Part shown: one piece after another, positions 26,794 through 34,713 of the stretch
How positions within the stretch are numbered: the stretch's first letter is position 1
How the letters are laid out: each line of letters begins with the position of its first letter
Source: JAAYCU01 sp964401335
GTDB lineage: Bacteria; Planctomycetota; Phycisphaerae; UBA1845; PWPN01
Reading direction: 5' to 3'
Assembly (NCBI GenBank): GCA_964401335.1
Contig: CAYNYK010000009.1
Span: forward strand, 7,325 to 71,324
Length of the DNA: 64,000 nucleotides
Program-made: the position numbers and the translations under genes
Notes under the pieces: model-generated
Database searches by the model: none
What the model saw: only the letters and a program-made list of their open reading frames with translations
What the model was told of the DNA's origin: nothing

Positions 26794-28164
26794 ATGACAG
26801 GATTAAGGTTTTTACTCATTCTCGCCCTGTTGATGGTTTTGCCCTCGGCGGTGGCCCAGCAGGAAGCCAGTCAGGAAACGACAACGGAGGCTACGACCAC
26901 CGTCGAGAAGGCCTCCCCCTATTCCGGAAGCTGGTGGGAATGGCCGAAAATGACTGGCGACTGGGGCGGGGCCCGCACCACGCTGGCGGATAAGGGTATT
27001 ACCCTGGATATCGACGTGACCCAGGTAATGCAGCACAACTGGCATGGCGGGGTGAGCACCAAGAACGGCCTGCGTTACAGCGGATCGGGCGATATCAGTT
27101 TGACCCTGGACACCGGTAAGATGGGCTTGTGGCCGGGCGGCACCATTGTGCTGAAGGCCGAGCCCAGATGGGGCGACGGCGTATGGCAATCGAAAGTCGG
27201 TTCCCTGTTGCCGACCAATTTTGACGCGGTCGTTCCCGGTTACGGCGAAGGCTGCATGTTCACCCTGTCCGAATGGTTCCTGCAACAGGTGTTGTTCGAA
27301 GGCAAGGTGGTGTTGATCGCCGGCAAGCTCTTCGGGGCCCGGGCGTTCGACCGTAACGTCTTCGCCAACGACGAAGAAACCCAGTTCATGAACGTGGCCT
27401 TCCGCAACATACCCATGATTCCATCGTTTTTACCTTATACGACCCTCGGCGTCGGGGTGGTTTTAAACCCGACGGAATGGTTATCGATCATTTCCGCCGT
27501 GGCGGAGTCGGATAACAAGGCCAAAACCATCGGTTTCAGCGAAGGCTGGCACGGCAAGGGGAACACGACGGTCATTCACGAATGGGCGGTGAAGGTCAAA
27601 CCGTTCGACAAGCCCGGTAACCAGCGGGTGGGTTTCGTATGGAGTTCCATGGATTTTCCCACCGTGGCCCCGAACGAGCCGTTCAAATCGACGGCCGATA
27701 TGGCCATCAAGATGCTGGGGCAAAAATGGGCCAACAAGGTGGTCAATACGCTGGCCACGTTCCAGAACGGCAAGGATAACGTCATGGTCTATTACAACTT
27801 TGACCAGTATCTGTATACTGAGGCGGACGATCCGACCCAGGGTATCGGGATGTTCGGGCGGTTCGGCTGGGCCCGCCAGGATGTGAACGCCGCCTGTCAC
27901 TTCTACAGCATCGGTATGGGCGGCAAGGGCATCCTTCCCGAGCGGGATAACGACACTTTCGGCATCGGCTACTACTTCCTCGATCTGAGCAATCAATTGC
28001 CGTCAATGTTCCATTCGGAACAGGGTATCGAGGCCTACTACAATGTGCAGATCACACCCTGGCTCCATATTTCGCCCGACTTGCAGATTATTGTTGATCC
28101 GGGCGGCAGCAATCAGAATGATGTAGCCGTGGTCGGCGGTATCCGGTTCCAGATGAATCTATAG
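26794..28164 (+). CDS. Carbohydrate porin, OprB family
   Basis: This is a 456-residue outer-membrane protein with a signal peptide (MTGLRFLLILALLMVLPSAVA). A Thr/Glu-rich linker leads to MTGDWGGARTTLADKGITLD, the hallmark of the OprB carbohydrate-selective porin family. The rest alternates short beta strands with Gly/Asn-rich turns and ends in GGIRFQMNL, a plausible terminal barrel strand. OprB porins admit mono- and oligosaccharides. It implies a true outer membrane and fits the sugar-degrading gene content of the window. AAGGGAGA precedes the ATG at good spacing. It appears to be a single-gene unit ending at a long inverted repeat. Confidence 0.9.
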   Translation: MTGLRFLLILALLMVLPSAVAQQEASQETTTEATTTVEKASPYSGSWWEWPKMTGDWGGARTTLADKGITLDIDVTQVMQHNWHGGVSTKNGLRYSGSGDISLTLDTGKMGLWPGGTIVLKAEPRWGDGVWQSKVGSLLPTNFDAVVPGYGEGCMFTLSEWFLQQVLFEGKVVLIAGKLFGARAFDRNVFANDEETQFMNVAFRNIPMIPSFLPYTTLGVGVVLNPTEWLSIISAVAESDNKAKTIGFSEGWHGKGNTTVIHEWAVKVKPFDKPGNQRVGFVWSSMDFPTVAPNEPFKSTADMAIKMLGQKWANKVVNTLATFQNGKDNVMVYYNFDQYLYTEADDPTQGIGMFGRFGWARQDVNAACHFYSIGMGGKGILPERDNDTFGIGYYFLDLSNQLPSMFHSEQGIEAYYNVQITPWLHISPDLQIIVDPGGSNQNDVAVVGGIRFQMNL

Positions 28165-28208
28165 CAATTAGTGGTCAGTAGTCAGCGATCAGCGATCAGC
28201 TTTCAGGT

Positions 28209-28269
28209 TTCAGCAAACAGCCCCCCCTTGTCCGGATGATTTCCGAGCAGGGCGGGGCTGTTTGCTGAA
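28209..28269. terminator. Long inverted repeat between convergent genes
   Basis: TTCAGCAAACAGCCCC (28209-28224) is exactly inverted at 28254-28269, a 16-bp stem with a 29-base loop. Imperfect outer arms (TCAGTAGTC and GATTACTGA) extend it. No T-run follows on either side, so it may end transcription weakly or be an intergenic repeat. Confidence 0.55.
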
Positions 28270-28299
28270 TACGGATTACTGACGGCTGAGTACTTTCTC

Positions 28300-28602
28300 T
28301 CACAGTGGCGCGGCGCAGATGAGCATAATCGCGATAGTGATAGGGAAGCCGGCGTTATGGGCGACGGTCCAGAAGTCGTCGGAAGCTCGGATCAGGTCGT
28401 GTTCTTTTTCGCGTTGCGACTTATAGCTGGCCTTAACGTCAAGGACCACAAGGTGATCGGCCTGGGTCTGAATCTGCTGCAAGGCGGCGTACTGAGCGGC
28501 CGTAAAGGGTAGCGGCCGTACCGGAGGATTTTCCGCCCGAGCTAGGACGGGAGCGGTCAACAGGATCCCGAGTAACGCGGCTACGACTATTGACTTACGC
28601 AT
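28300..28602 (-). CDS. PA2779-like small membrane protein
   Basis: This is a 100-residue protein with an N-terminal signal or membrane segment (MRKSIVVAALLGILLTAPVL) and a short hydrophobic C-terminus (GFPITIAIMLICAA). It starts 3 bases after the C39-like peptidase gene, the same partner found for PA2779-family proteins of Pseudomonas. PA2779 proteins have this two-ended hydrophobic layout with a charged helical middle. Their function is unknown; the linkage suggests that the protein is a substrate or helper of the peptidase. The assignment rests on layout and neighbour more than on strong motif similarity. Confidence 0.5.
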   Translation of the reverse strand: MRKSIVVAALLGILLTAPVLARAENPPVRPLPFTAAQYAALQQIQTQADHLVVLDVKASYKSQREKEHDLIRASDDFWTVAHNAGFPITIAIMLICAAPL

Positions 28603-28605
28603 GGG

Positions 28606-29211
28606 TTATTTCTCCTCGCTCTGGCCGGCGGCGCCGGAAGGCGGCCGGGTTACGAACATCATCGCGTGCTGGCAATAGCCCCACATCAGCTCGAAGGCCA
28701 GGGCGTCGGCCGAGGCCAACTGCTTGGGCGACGATGGATCGAAATAATATATAGTATCGGCCGCCGGGCCGTTTGGGTTCTCGGAAATTCCGATGACAAC
28801 CACCGCATGGTTAAATTCCGGTCCCTGCCCCGCCCGGTTTATCACGCAAATCACGGGATAGCCACGCTGTTTGACAAGATAGCGAAGCCCCAAAGGCGGC
28901 TGATCGTCCAGCCGACCACGAAAAGCCCCCATGTACAGACCCTGACGAGATAAATACAGTTGCAGATCGCCCACGCGAGTGGGATCGAGCTTCATCTGCT
29001 TGAGCTCCTCGCTGATTAATTTTTCACTGTATTTATGTTCGCCCATTAGATAATTTGCGGCCATAGCCACGCTGGCGACAAGGCAGGTGGAATGGTCGGA
29101 GGCCTCCTCGTAGGGTACCTGCAAAGCTCCCGGCGGGTAGCGCATCACCGGCTTGCCCGGTTCCTCGCAGCCGGCGGTGACTATTAGCATCGCCGGTATC
29201 AATCCGAACAT
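28606..29211 (-). CDS. C39-like cysteine peptidase lipoprotein, PA2778 family
   Basis: This is a 201-residue lipoprotein. MFGLIPAMLIVTAGC gives a good lipobox with Cys15. The papain-like C39 fold has its catalytic residues in order: Cys43 in HSTCLVASVAMAANYL, His135 in FNHAVVVIG and Asp158 in YYFDPSS. Such domains cut after Gly-Gly or act in envelope processing. I start at 29211 because it puts the signal at the N-terminus; the frame is open to 29412, but the added 67 residues are not signal-like. The PA2779-like gene follows at once. The upstream side carries repeat family 1. Confidence 0.7.
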   Translation of the reverse strand: MFGLIPAMLIVTAGCEEPGKPVMRYPPGALQVPYEEASDHSTCLVASVAMAANYLMGEHKYSEKLISEELKQMKLDPTRVGDLQLYLSRQGLYMGAFRGRLDDQPPLGLRYLVKQRGYPVICVINRAGQGPEFNHAVVVIGISENPNGPAADTIYYFDPSSPKQLASADALAFELMWGYCQHAMMFVTRPPSGAAGQSEEK

Positions 29212-29478
29212 GATCCATGTGCGGGTGTCATGGAAAGGTTCGGGCCGCCTGTTTCTCCTCTGTCCTGCAAGAGATCGCTGAGGGAGGCGGCCAGAAAACG
29301 AACCCAATGGATCAAAGATGTTCGATAGCATGTTCATATAGCGGGGCATCATCGAACCGGGAAAATACTTTGTCAATGCTGACCTGTTGAATGCCTTGCC
29401 GAATAGGTGCATCCGAGGAAAGGTCGCACTGGGGATGCGGTTGCATGGAAATGTTCGTAATATACTCTATGGTGGCGA

Positions 29479-29631
29479 AAGCACGGGCAAACCCTTGTCC
29501 CGCTGCTGCGTGACAAGGGCCTGCCCATGCCACCCAGCCGCGTGACAAGGGCCTGCCCATGCCACCCAGCCGCGCGACAAGGGCCTGCCCATGCCACCCA
29601 GCCGTGTGACAAGGGCCTGCCCATGCCACCC
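29479..29631 (+). repeat. Composite repeat of family 1, four tandem units
   Basis: The element opens with AAGCACGGGCAAACCC and then carries four units of GTGACAAGGGCCTGCCCATG type at an exact 32-base period (29510, 29542, 29574, 29606), each ending in GCCACCC. The first arm GGGCAAACCCTTGTC can pair with GACAAGGGCCTGCCC (13 of 15). A reverse-oriented copy is at 58175-58336. It lies directly before the PL22 lyase gene. Confidence 0.85.
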
Positions 29632-29678
29632 TGCTGAGGGTGACTAAACGTTACAGAAGGATAAATGGGGCGTTTAAC

Positions 29679-30905
29679 ATGCGGATGAGCGTGAAGCGGT
29701 TTAATCAACAAAGAACATCTTGCCGGTTCGTGGTCGCGTTGCTTTTTACGTATGGAACGGCCTCTTTTGCTTGCTCGGCGGCGGAAAAAGATGAATGGGT
29801 TGATCCGCAAACCGGCCATCGCGTGATCCGGCTTTGCCGCCGTGAGGGATCAAACTCCAGTTTTTACTTTCATCAGAACGCATTCACGGCCAACGGCGAC
29901 AAAATGGCCTTCGCGGGGACCACGCCCCAGGGCCGACGGATTTTTACGGTGGACCTCAAAACCCTCGATATTGCCCCGGTCACTGATCGCGATTCGTCAG
30001 GCGAAATCGTGGCGGCCAAGTGCCGGGAGCTATTCTATTTCAACGGCGCGGAAGTCTGCGCCACCCATCTGGATACGCGGCAAACGCGGAAGATCGCCGA
30101 GCTTGACCCCGCTTGGCCGCGCGGCGGCCATCTGGCCGTCAATGCCGATGAGACCTTGTTGATGGGCTTTTTCGCCGAGGGGATCGCCGAATATTTCAAG
30201 AAACCGCGTTCGGAGTGGTTCACCGAGATTCACAAGGCCAGGTTACCCAACGCCCTATATACGATCGATATTCGCACCGGCGAAACCAAGATCATCCATC
30301 GGGAAAACAACTGGCTCGGCCACGTGCAGTTTTCGCCGACCGATCCGAAGCTGGTTTCATTCTGCCATGAGGGGCCTTGGAATCTGGTCGACCGCATCTG
30401 GACGATCCGAACCGACGGGACGGATCGACGGCTGGTGCATCGCCGTACGATGGAGAATGAAATCGCCGGGCACGAGTTCTGGGGTCCGGACGGCAAACGG
30501 ATATGGTTCGATCTGCAGATGCCGATGGGAGAGAACTTTTTCCTGGCGAATGTCGCTCTGGCCGACGGCAAGCTGACCCGCTACCGCCTGGAACGCGACC
30601 AATGGTGCGTTCATTACAATATCTCCGCCGATGGCTCGATGTGCTGCGGAGACGGCGGAGCCTCATCCAGCGTGGCCCGGAGCGAGGGCGGCAAGTGGAT
30701 CTACCTGTTCCGTCCGCGCGGCGAGCAACTGCAAGTCGAGCGTTTATGCAGTATGGCCAACCACGATTACCGCACGGAACCGAACGTGCGTTTCACTCCG
30801 GACGGCCGTTGGGTAGTCTTCAATTCGGACATCAACGATTCGCGCCAGATTTACGCGGTTGAAGTGGCTCGCGCATGCCCGGCAACCGCCAAGCATGGTC
30901 AATGA
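29679..30905 (+). CDS. Oligogalacturonate lyase, PL22-like
   Basis: This is a 408-residue seven-bladed propeller resembling PL22 oligogalacturonide lyases. Family segments are FYFHQNAFTANGDKMAFAGT, NNWLGHVQFSPTDPKLVSFC followed by HEGPWNLVDRIW, and ENEIAGHEFWGPDGKRIWFD; the conserved His residues in these are the likely metal and catalytic groups. PL22 enzymes split unsaturated digalacturonates from pectin breakdown. The N-terminus has a hydrophobic run and Cys (VVALLFTYGTASFACSAAE), so it seems exported, unlike the cytoplasmic enterobacterial Ogl. I start at ATG 29679; the frame opens at GTG 29640 inside the repeat region. It ends 7 bases inside the convergent cytochrome gene. Confidence 0.8.
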   Translation: MRMSVKRFNQQRTSCRFVVALLFTYGTASFACSAAEKDEWVDPQTGHRVIRLCRREGSNSSFYFHQNAFTANGDKMAFAGTTPQGRRIFTVDLKTLDIAPVTDRDSSGEIVAAKCRELFYFNGAEVCATHLDTRQTRKIAELDPAWPRGGHLAVNADETLLMGFFAEGIAEYFKKPRSEWFTEIHKARLPNALYTIDIRTGETKIIHRENNWLGHVQFSPTDPKLVSFCHEGPWNLVDRIWTIRTDGTDRRLVHRRTMENEIAGHEFWGPDGKRIWFDLQMPMGENFFLANVALADGKLTRYRLERDQWCVHYNISADGSMCCGDGGASSSVARSEGGKWIYLFRPRGEQLQVERLCSMANHDYRTEPNVRFTPDGRWVVFNSDINDSRQIYAVEVARACPATAKHGQ

Positions 30906-31672
30906 CAGCGGTCGCACAAGGCCTGCCGGTCGTCCTTCAGCAGTCCTCGCCGGGCGGTCGAGCCGTGGGGCTCATGGCACATCGCGCAGCGGCTTAGCGG
31001 GTCGAGCGGATGGTCGTGGACTTCCTCGAAGGCACGCTCGTCGTGGCAGGTCCAGCAGCTTTGCGGTTCGGGAGCGCGGCCGAGTCCCCCGTTTTTCAGC
31101 ACATGACACGCGGCGCAGGGGTTGGCCGGATTAAGCTGCTTGACCGGTGGGTGGGGTTTGAAGATCGGCCAATCCGAGGGCGGTGTATCGGTGATTTTCT
31201 TGCGGACGAAAAAAGTAAGCCGCTGTCCGTTGGCTTCGAGGACATGTTGTCCTGCAGGTATTTTGTCGGTCCAGAAAAGTACCCGCTGACCGGCTTGCAG
31301 CGGAGGGCGTACGGATACACTGCGCTCGTCCTGAGGCGCGGTGGATGGGTCTGGTTGGGTGGGCTTACGGCGCGTGTTGTTCCAGTCCTCGGCAAGTAAC
31401 CATTCGACCGGTTGGATCGGCCGACCGTCGAGCATGAGCACGGGGGAGGGGGCTTGCCCATCGGCCAACAGGGCCATCTGTGCGGCCTGCCCCTTGAAAA
31501 CAGATTCGTTCGGCGGCCAGAGAAACGGGGTATTATGGGCCTTGTCTCGCGACATTTGACGCCGGGTCCGTTGGTCCGGGGAGTGAACCGATGAAGTCTC
31601 CTGCGCGGGCTGTTGACATCCCGGCCCATAGGCCAGAAAGACGATGGCGAGATATTTTATCATTCGAAGCAT
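30899..31672 (-). CDS. Multihaem c-type cytochrome lipoprotein
   Basis: This is a 257-residue protein with four CxxCH haem-binding motifs in its last 70 residues: CAACH, CWTCH, CAMCH and CDRCH, the last being the very C-terminus. The spacing and the RCAMCHEPHGS segment fit the doubled-CxxCH family. The N-terminus MLRMIKYLAIVFLAYGPGC is a lipoprotein signal. Residues about 50-150 form a non-haem beta domain (LLADGQAPSPVLMLDGRPI). It probably carries electrons in the periplasm. The 3' end overlaps the convergent PL22 gene by 7 bases, an unusually tight arrangement. Confidence 0.85.
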   Translation of the reverse strand: MLRMIKYLAIVFLAYGPGCQQPAQETSSVHSPDQRTRRQMSRDKAHNTPFLWPPNESVFKGQAAQMALLADGQAPSPVLMLDGRPIQPVEWLLAEDWNNTRRKPTQPDPSTAPQDERSVSVRPPLQAGQRVLFWTDKIPAGQHVLEANGQRLTFFVRKKITDTPPSDWPIFKPHPPVKQLNPANPCAACHVLKNGGLGRAPEPQSCWTCHDERAFEEVHDHPLDPLSRCAMCHEPHGSTARRGLLKDDRQALCDRCH

Positions 31673-31752
31673 GGTACAATGCTACCCGATTCACACAAAT
31701 TACGATACCTTGTAGACGGATCAAGTGATGATTATTTCGTGGTGGAAATAAC

Positions 31753-32850
31753 GTGAAAAATTCTCCGCGACAACGTTTATTGGATTTTATTCGGAGCAAA
31801 TCGCCGGGAGTGATTTTTTCCCCGCTGGCCGGCGGGAATTGGGCGGCCTCGGTTTGTGGGCGCGAATGGATTCCGGACAGCTTCGGCCCGGACACGGTGG
31901 AGGATATGCTTTCGGCGGCCGCGCGCTGCGGCTTCGATCTGATACTGGGGACGGGGTGGTGGGACAACGAATTTTTACCCTGGCCGAAACTCCGTGAAGA
32001 GATAGACGAAAATACTTATCGATTCCGCCAGCATATCGACACCCCGCACGGTCCAGTCGAACAGGTGATGTCCAACGCGAAACGCTTGGGCAACCGGATG
32101 GAAACGCCGGCGTTCAGGAAAATTGACGGACGGCTGTTCGACTTACTGGAGATGATCGCTAGCCGGCGCGACGAGCCGCTGGCGAGCATCCGGCGGGCGG
32201 TGGAACTGGTCGGCGAACGCGGGTTGTTGTACCTGGGGACCAGTTGTCCGCACACTTTGTTCGGCCTGTTGGACGGGATGAGTGTCATTTATGCCTGGGA
32301 CGAGGATCGCGACCTGTTCCGGTCGGCCTGCGAATGCGCTTTCGCCGCGACCATGAACGTGATCGAGGTCGCCTTGCAGGCGGGCATCGAATGTGTTTTC
32401 CTGGCGACTTACGGATTGAGTCTTTTCTCGCCGCGCATCCTCGAGGAATTCGCCTTGCCCTATCTCAAGAAAATCGCCGAGTATCTGCACGCCCGGGGCA
32501 AGCTGCTGTACATTCACGAATGCGGCCGCATGAAAATCGGTATCGAACGCGGCTGGTGGAACGAAGTGTTGCCCGACATTTTGGAGGGTTTTGAAAGCCC
32601 GCCGGTGGGTGACATCGACGATCTGGCCTGGGCCCGGCGGAAACTCGATCCGCGAATTATCATTAAGGGTAACGTCAGCATCGCCGATCTGCTGAACGCC
32701 GAGCCGGACACGATTCGCGTGCAGTCCCGGCACGTGCGGGCGGCGGTCGAAGGTTACCCGCACATTCTCGGCAGCGCCTGCTCCATTCTCTATGGTACGC
32801 CCGTCGAAAACGTCCGGGCCATGGCGGAAAACGCTACGGCAGACGGTTAG
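31753..32850 (+). CDS. UroD-like protein, second copy
   Basis: This is a 365-residue protein with the uroporphyrinogen decarboxylase/MtaA fold, distant from the protein at 15012-16274. Segments FATYGLSLFSPRILEEFALP-like in the middle and GKLLYIHECGRMK near residue 250 (His-x-Cys) match zinc-site UroD-like methyltransferases. The start is a GTG at 31753; no in-frame ATG lies near. It is single on its strand, divergent from the cytochrome gene and convergent with the transglutaminase-like gene. Substrate unknown. Confidence 0.65.
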   Translation: MKNSPRQRLLDFIRSKSPGVIFSPLAGGNWAASVCGREWIPDSFGPDTVEDMLSAAARCGFDLILGTGWWDNEFLPWPKLREEIDENTYRFRQHIDTPHGPVEQVMSNAKRLGNRMETPAFRKIDGRLFDLLEMIASRRDEPLASIRRAVELVGERGLLYLGTSCPHTLFGLLDGMSVIYAWDEDRDLFRSACECAFAATMNVIEVALQAGIECVFLATYGLSLFSPRILEEFALPYLKKIAEYLHARGKLLYIHECGRMKIGIERGWWNEVLPDILEGFESPPVGDIDDLAWARRKLDPRIIIKGNVSIADLLNAEPDTIRVQSRHVRAAVEGYPHILGSACSILYGTPVENVRAMAENATADG

Positions 32851-32865
32851 TGATTCTCCACTCAG

Positions 32866-34680
32866 TCACTTCGGCAACGGGTAGTTAAGCACGCCGAACT
32901 GCCAGAAGAAATCGGCCAGGGTCTTTTCGCTGCGCAGAAGGAAATCCTTGCGAAAGAGGGCGGCCTCTTTGGCGATGATCCGTTTGCGCTCCGCGTCATC
33001 TTTAATATGCAGCTCATGGGTGCCGTACCCCTCCTCGTCGGAGAGTTTAAGAAGCTCTTGAAAACGCTGGGCGTAGGCCTTGGCCATATAGTCCCGCTTG
33101 ATGCCCTTTTCATGGCATTCGGCGGCGCTCATCAGCTTGCCGTCAGGGCCGGGCATGACACAGAACCAGCTTGCGTCGGCCAGGGCCCAGTGCTGATCGG
33201 CCCAGAATTCGGTCACGACATGACCATGTTTGCGGTTGGAATACTGCAGGAAGATCAGCCGGGCCGGGATTCCCGCCACCTGGCAAAGCCGGACATAAAG
33301 CCGAGCCTGCTCGTTGCACCAGCCGGTGCCGCTTTTCGCCAGCGATTCCTCGTCCATCGCCCGGTTCGCGATGACATGACAGGCCCGCGGCGGGAAAGCC
33401 GGGTGCAGCACCAGATCGGGCATCGCCTTGGTGAGCAGGGCGACGGCCTTGTCCGTGTCCGTTTTCAGGCCGGCCGTGTATTTGGCCACGATCTGTTCCA
33501 GGTAAGGATACGTCCCCTTCTTATACTCGACGGTGGTCGGCGAATAATCCTTGTACAGATAATCTGCCGTCTCCGGACGATAGACGATAAAACGATTGGC
33601 CTGCCACAGATCGACGCCGTCGCACGACGGGCCGATGGGTTTTTCCATGTTGGTGAACGGCTCGTCGAGACCGTGGCGACTGAGGTACGGCATGACCCAT
33701 TCCGGTAAAGTTTCCTTGGCCCAGGGCGGAACCGGCACCCATCCGTAGACGTTTCGCTCCGCGTCGAAGATAGTCTCACGGGTTTGCAAATGGTCTTTCG
33801 GCTTCAGTAAGCCGAGGTTCTTTTCCTTCACATAGCGATCGAGGGCCATGTCCGGATCGTTGGTCATGAAATAGATGCGCCCGATCATCTCGCGGTCTTC
33901 GTTGGGTGCGATCATGTCGAAAACCACGCTGATATTCATGCTCCCCTTGCCGCCGTTTTCCACATGCATGACTTCGGCGGCCTTGGTCCAGCCGATAGCC
34001 ACCAGGCTCTTGCCCGACTTCGACGCACAGGCCAACCAGGGCTTTTCCGCGATGGTTGGGAGTATCGAACGCTTGTAGGCCCCCATGCTGAGTGCGGGAT
34101 TGGGTTGTCCCTCGGCCACCAGGAAAGGCGGCTGGAACTGGGTAAGCAGCTCTACCAGAGGCGTGGGTTTGCCGTCATGCACGACAAAGGTCCGCTCCAG
34201 GTTGGGATCGGCGTAGCTGTCGGCCGCTTCGCCCTGATCGGGATAGAGGCCGATCCGGGCCTCGACCTGCCAGAGCGGCCATTCCCAATGGTTGGTAAGG
34301 CGAAGATGGATCTGAAGGACATCCTCCGCTACCGGTTTGACATGTACCGCGATGGCCAGATTGCGGTCAGCCGTGGCCGCGTAATGACAACCGTTGCACG
34401 CCTGCGACTGCCATTTGGAATTCGTCTTGTGATCGGCGGCGGCCAGCAGGGTTCCGGTTGGTTCGGAAATGATGGCTTCCGGCACGCGCAGACGCCAGGT
34501 GCCTCCGACGCCGGGGACACGGACGATCAGGTCGCGTTGATCCTGAGCCTTCAATTGAATGGCGTCGTTGCTGACGGGAGTCGTCCGCATGGTGAACTCC
34601 TGGGCACGCAGGGACGAGGAGACGAAGATCATCCCGGCAAGAATGACGACAACGATTGACAAGAAACGCAGATATGGCAT
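32866..34680 (-). CDS. Secreted transglutaminase-like protein with one haem motif
   Basis: This is a 604-residue exported protein. I start at ATG 34680 (GTGGAGAG 8 bases before); the signal is MPYLRFLSIVVVILAGMIFV. The transglutaminase-like cysteine-protease core is near the C-terminus, with C455 in GTGWCNEQARLYVRLCQVAG, H487 in KHGHVVTEFW and D502 in WALADASW. A lone CNGCH at 95-99 follows the c-type haem-binding pattern in the N-terminal beta region, a rare companion for this fold. The gene starts 33 bases downstream of the ThuA fusion, so the two are probably co-transcribed. Role unknown. Confidence 0.7.
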   Translation of the reverse strand: MPYLRFLSIVVVILAGMIFVSSSLRAQEFTMRTTPVSNDAIQLKAQDQRDLIVRVPGVGGTWRLRVPEAIISEPTGTLLAAADHKTNSKWQSQACNGCHYAATADRNLAIAVHVKPVAEDVLQIHLRLTNHWEWPLWQVEARIGLYPDQGEAADSYADPNLERTFVVHDGKPTPLVELLTQFQPPFLVAEGQPNPALSMGAYKRSILPTIAEKPWLACASKSGKSLVAIGWTKAAEVMHVENGGKGSMNISVVFDMIAPNEDREMIGRIYFMTNDPDMALDRYVKEKNLGLLKPKDHLQTRETIFDAERNVYGWVPVPPWAKETLPEWVMPYLSRHGLDEPFTNMEKPIGPSCDGVDLWQANRFIVYRPETADYLYKDYSPTTVEYKKGTYPYLEQIVAKYTAGLKTDTDKAVALLTKAMPDLVLHPAFPPRACHVIANRAMDEESLAKSGTGWCNEQARLYVRLCQVAGIPARLIFLQYSNRKHGHVVTEFWADQHWALADASWFCVMPGPDGKLMSAAECHEKGIKRDYMAKAYAQRFQELLKLSDEEGYGTHELHIKDDAERKRIIAKEAALFRKDFLLRSEKTLADFFWQFGVLNYPLPK

Positions 34681-34713
34681 GACGATTCTCTCCACAAGAA
34701 TAACATTATCCGA

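Noticed and set aside
29479..29631. CRISPR-like regular repeats
   Set aside because: The 32-base period has no variable spacers; each unit follows the next directly, and no cas gene is present. It is a tandem hairpin element.
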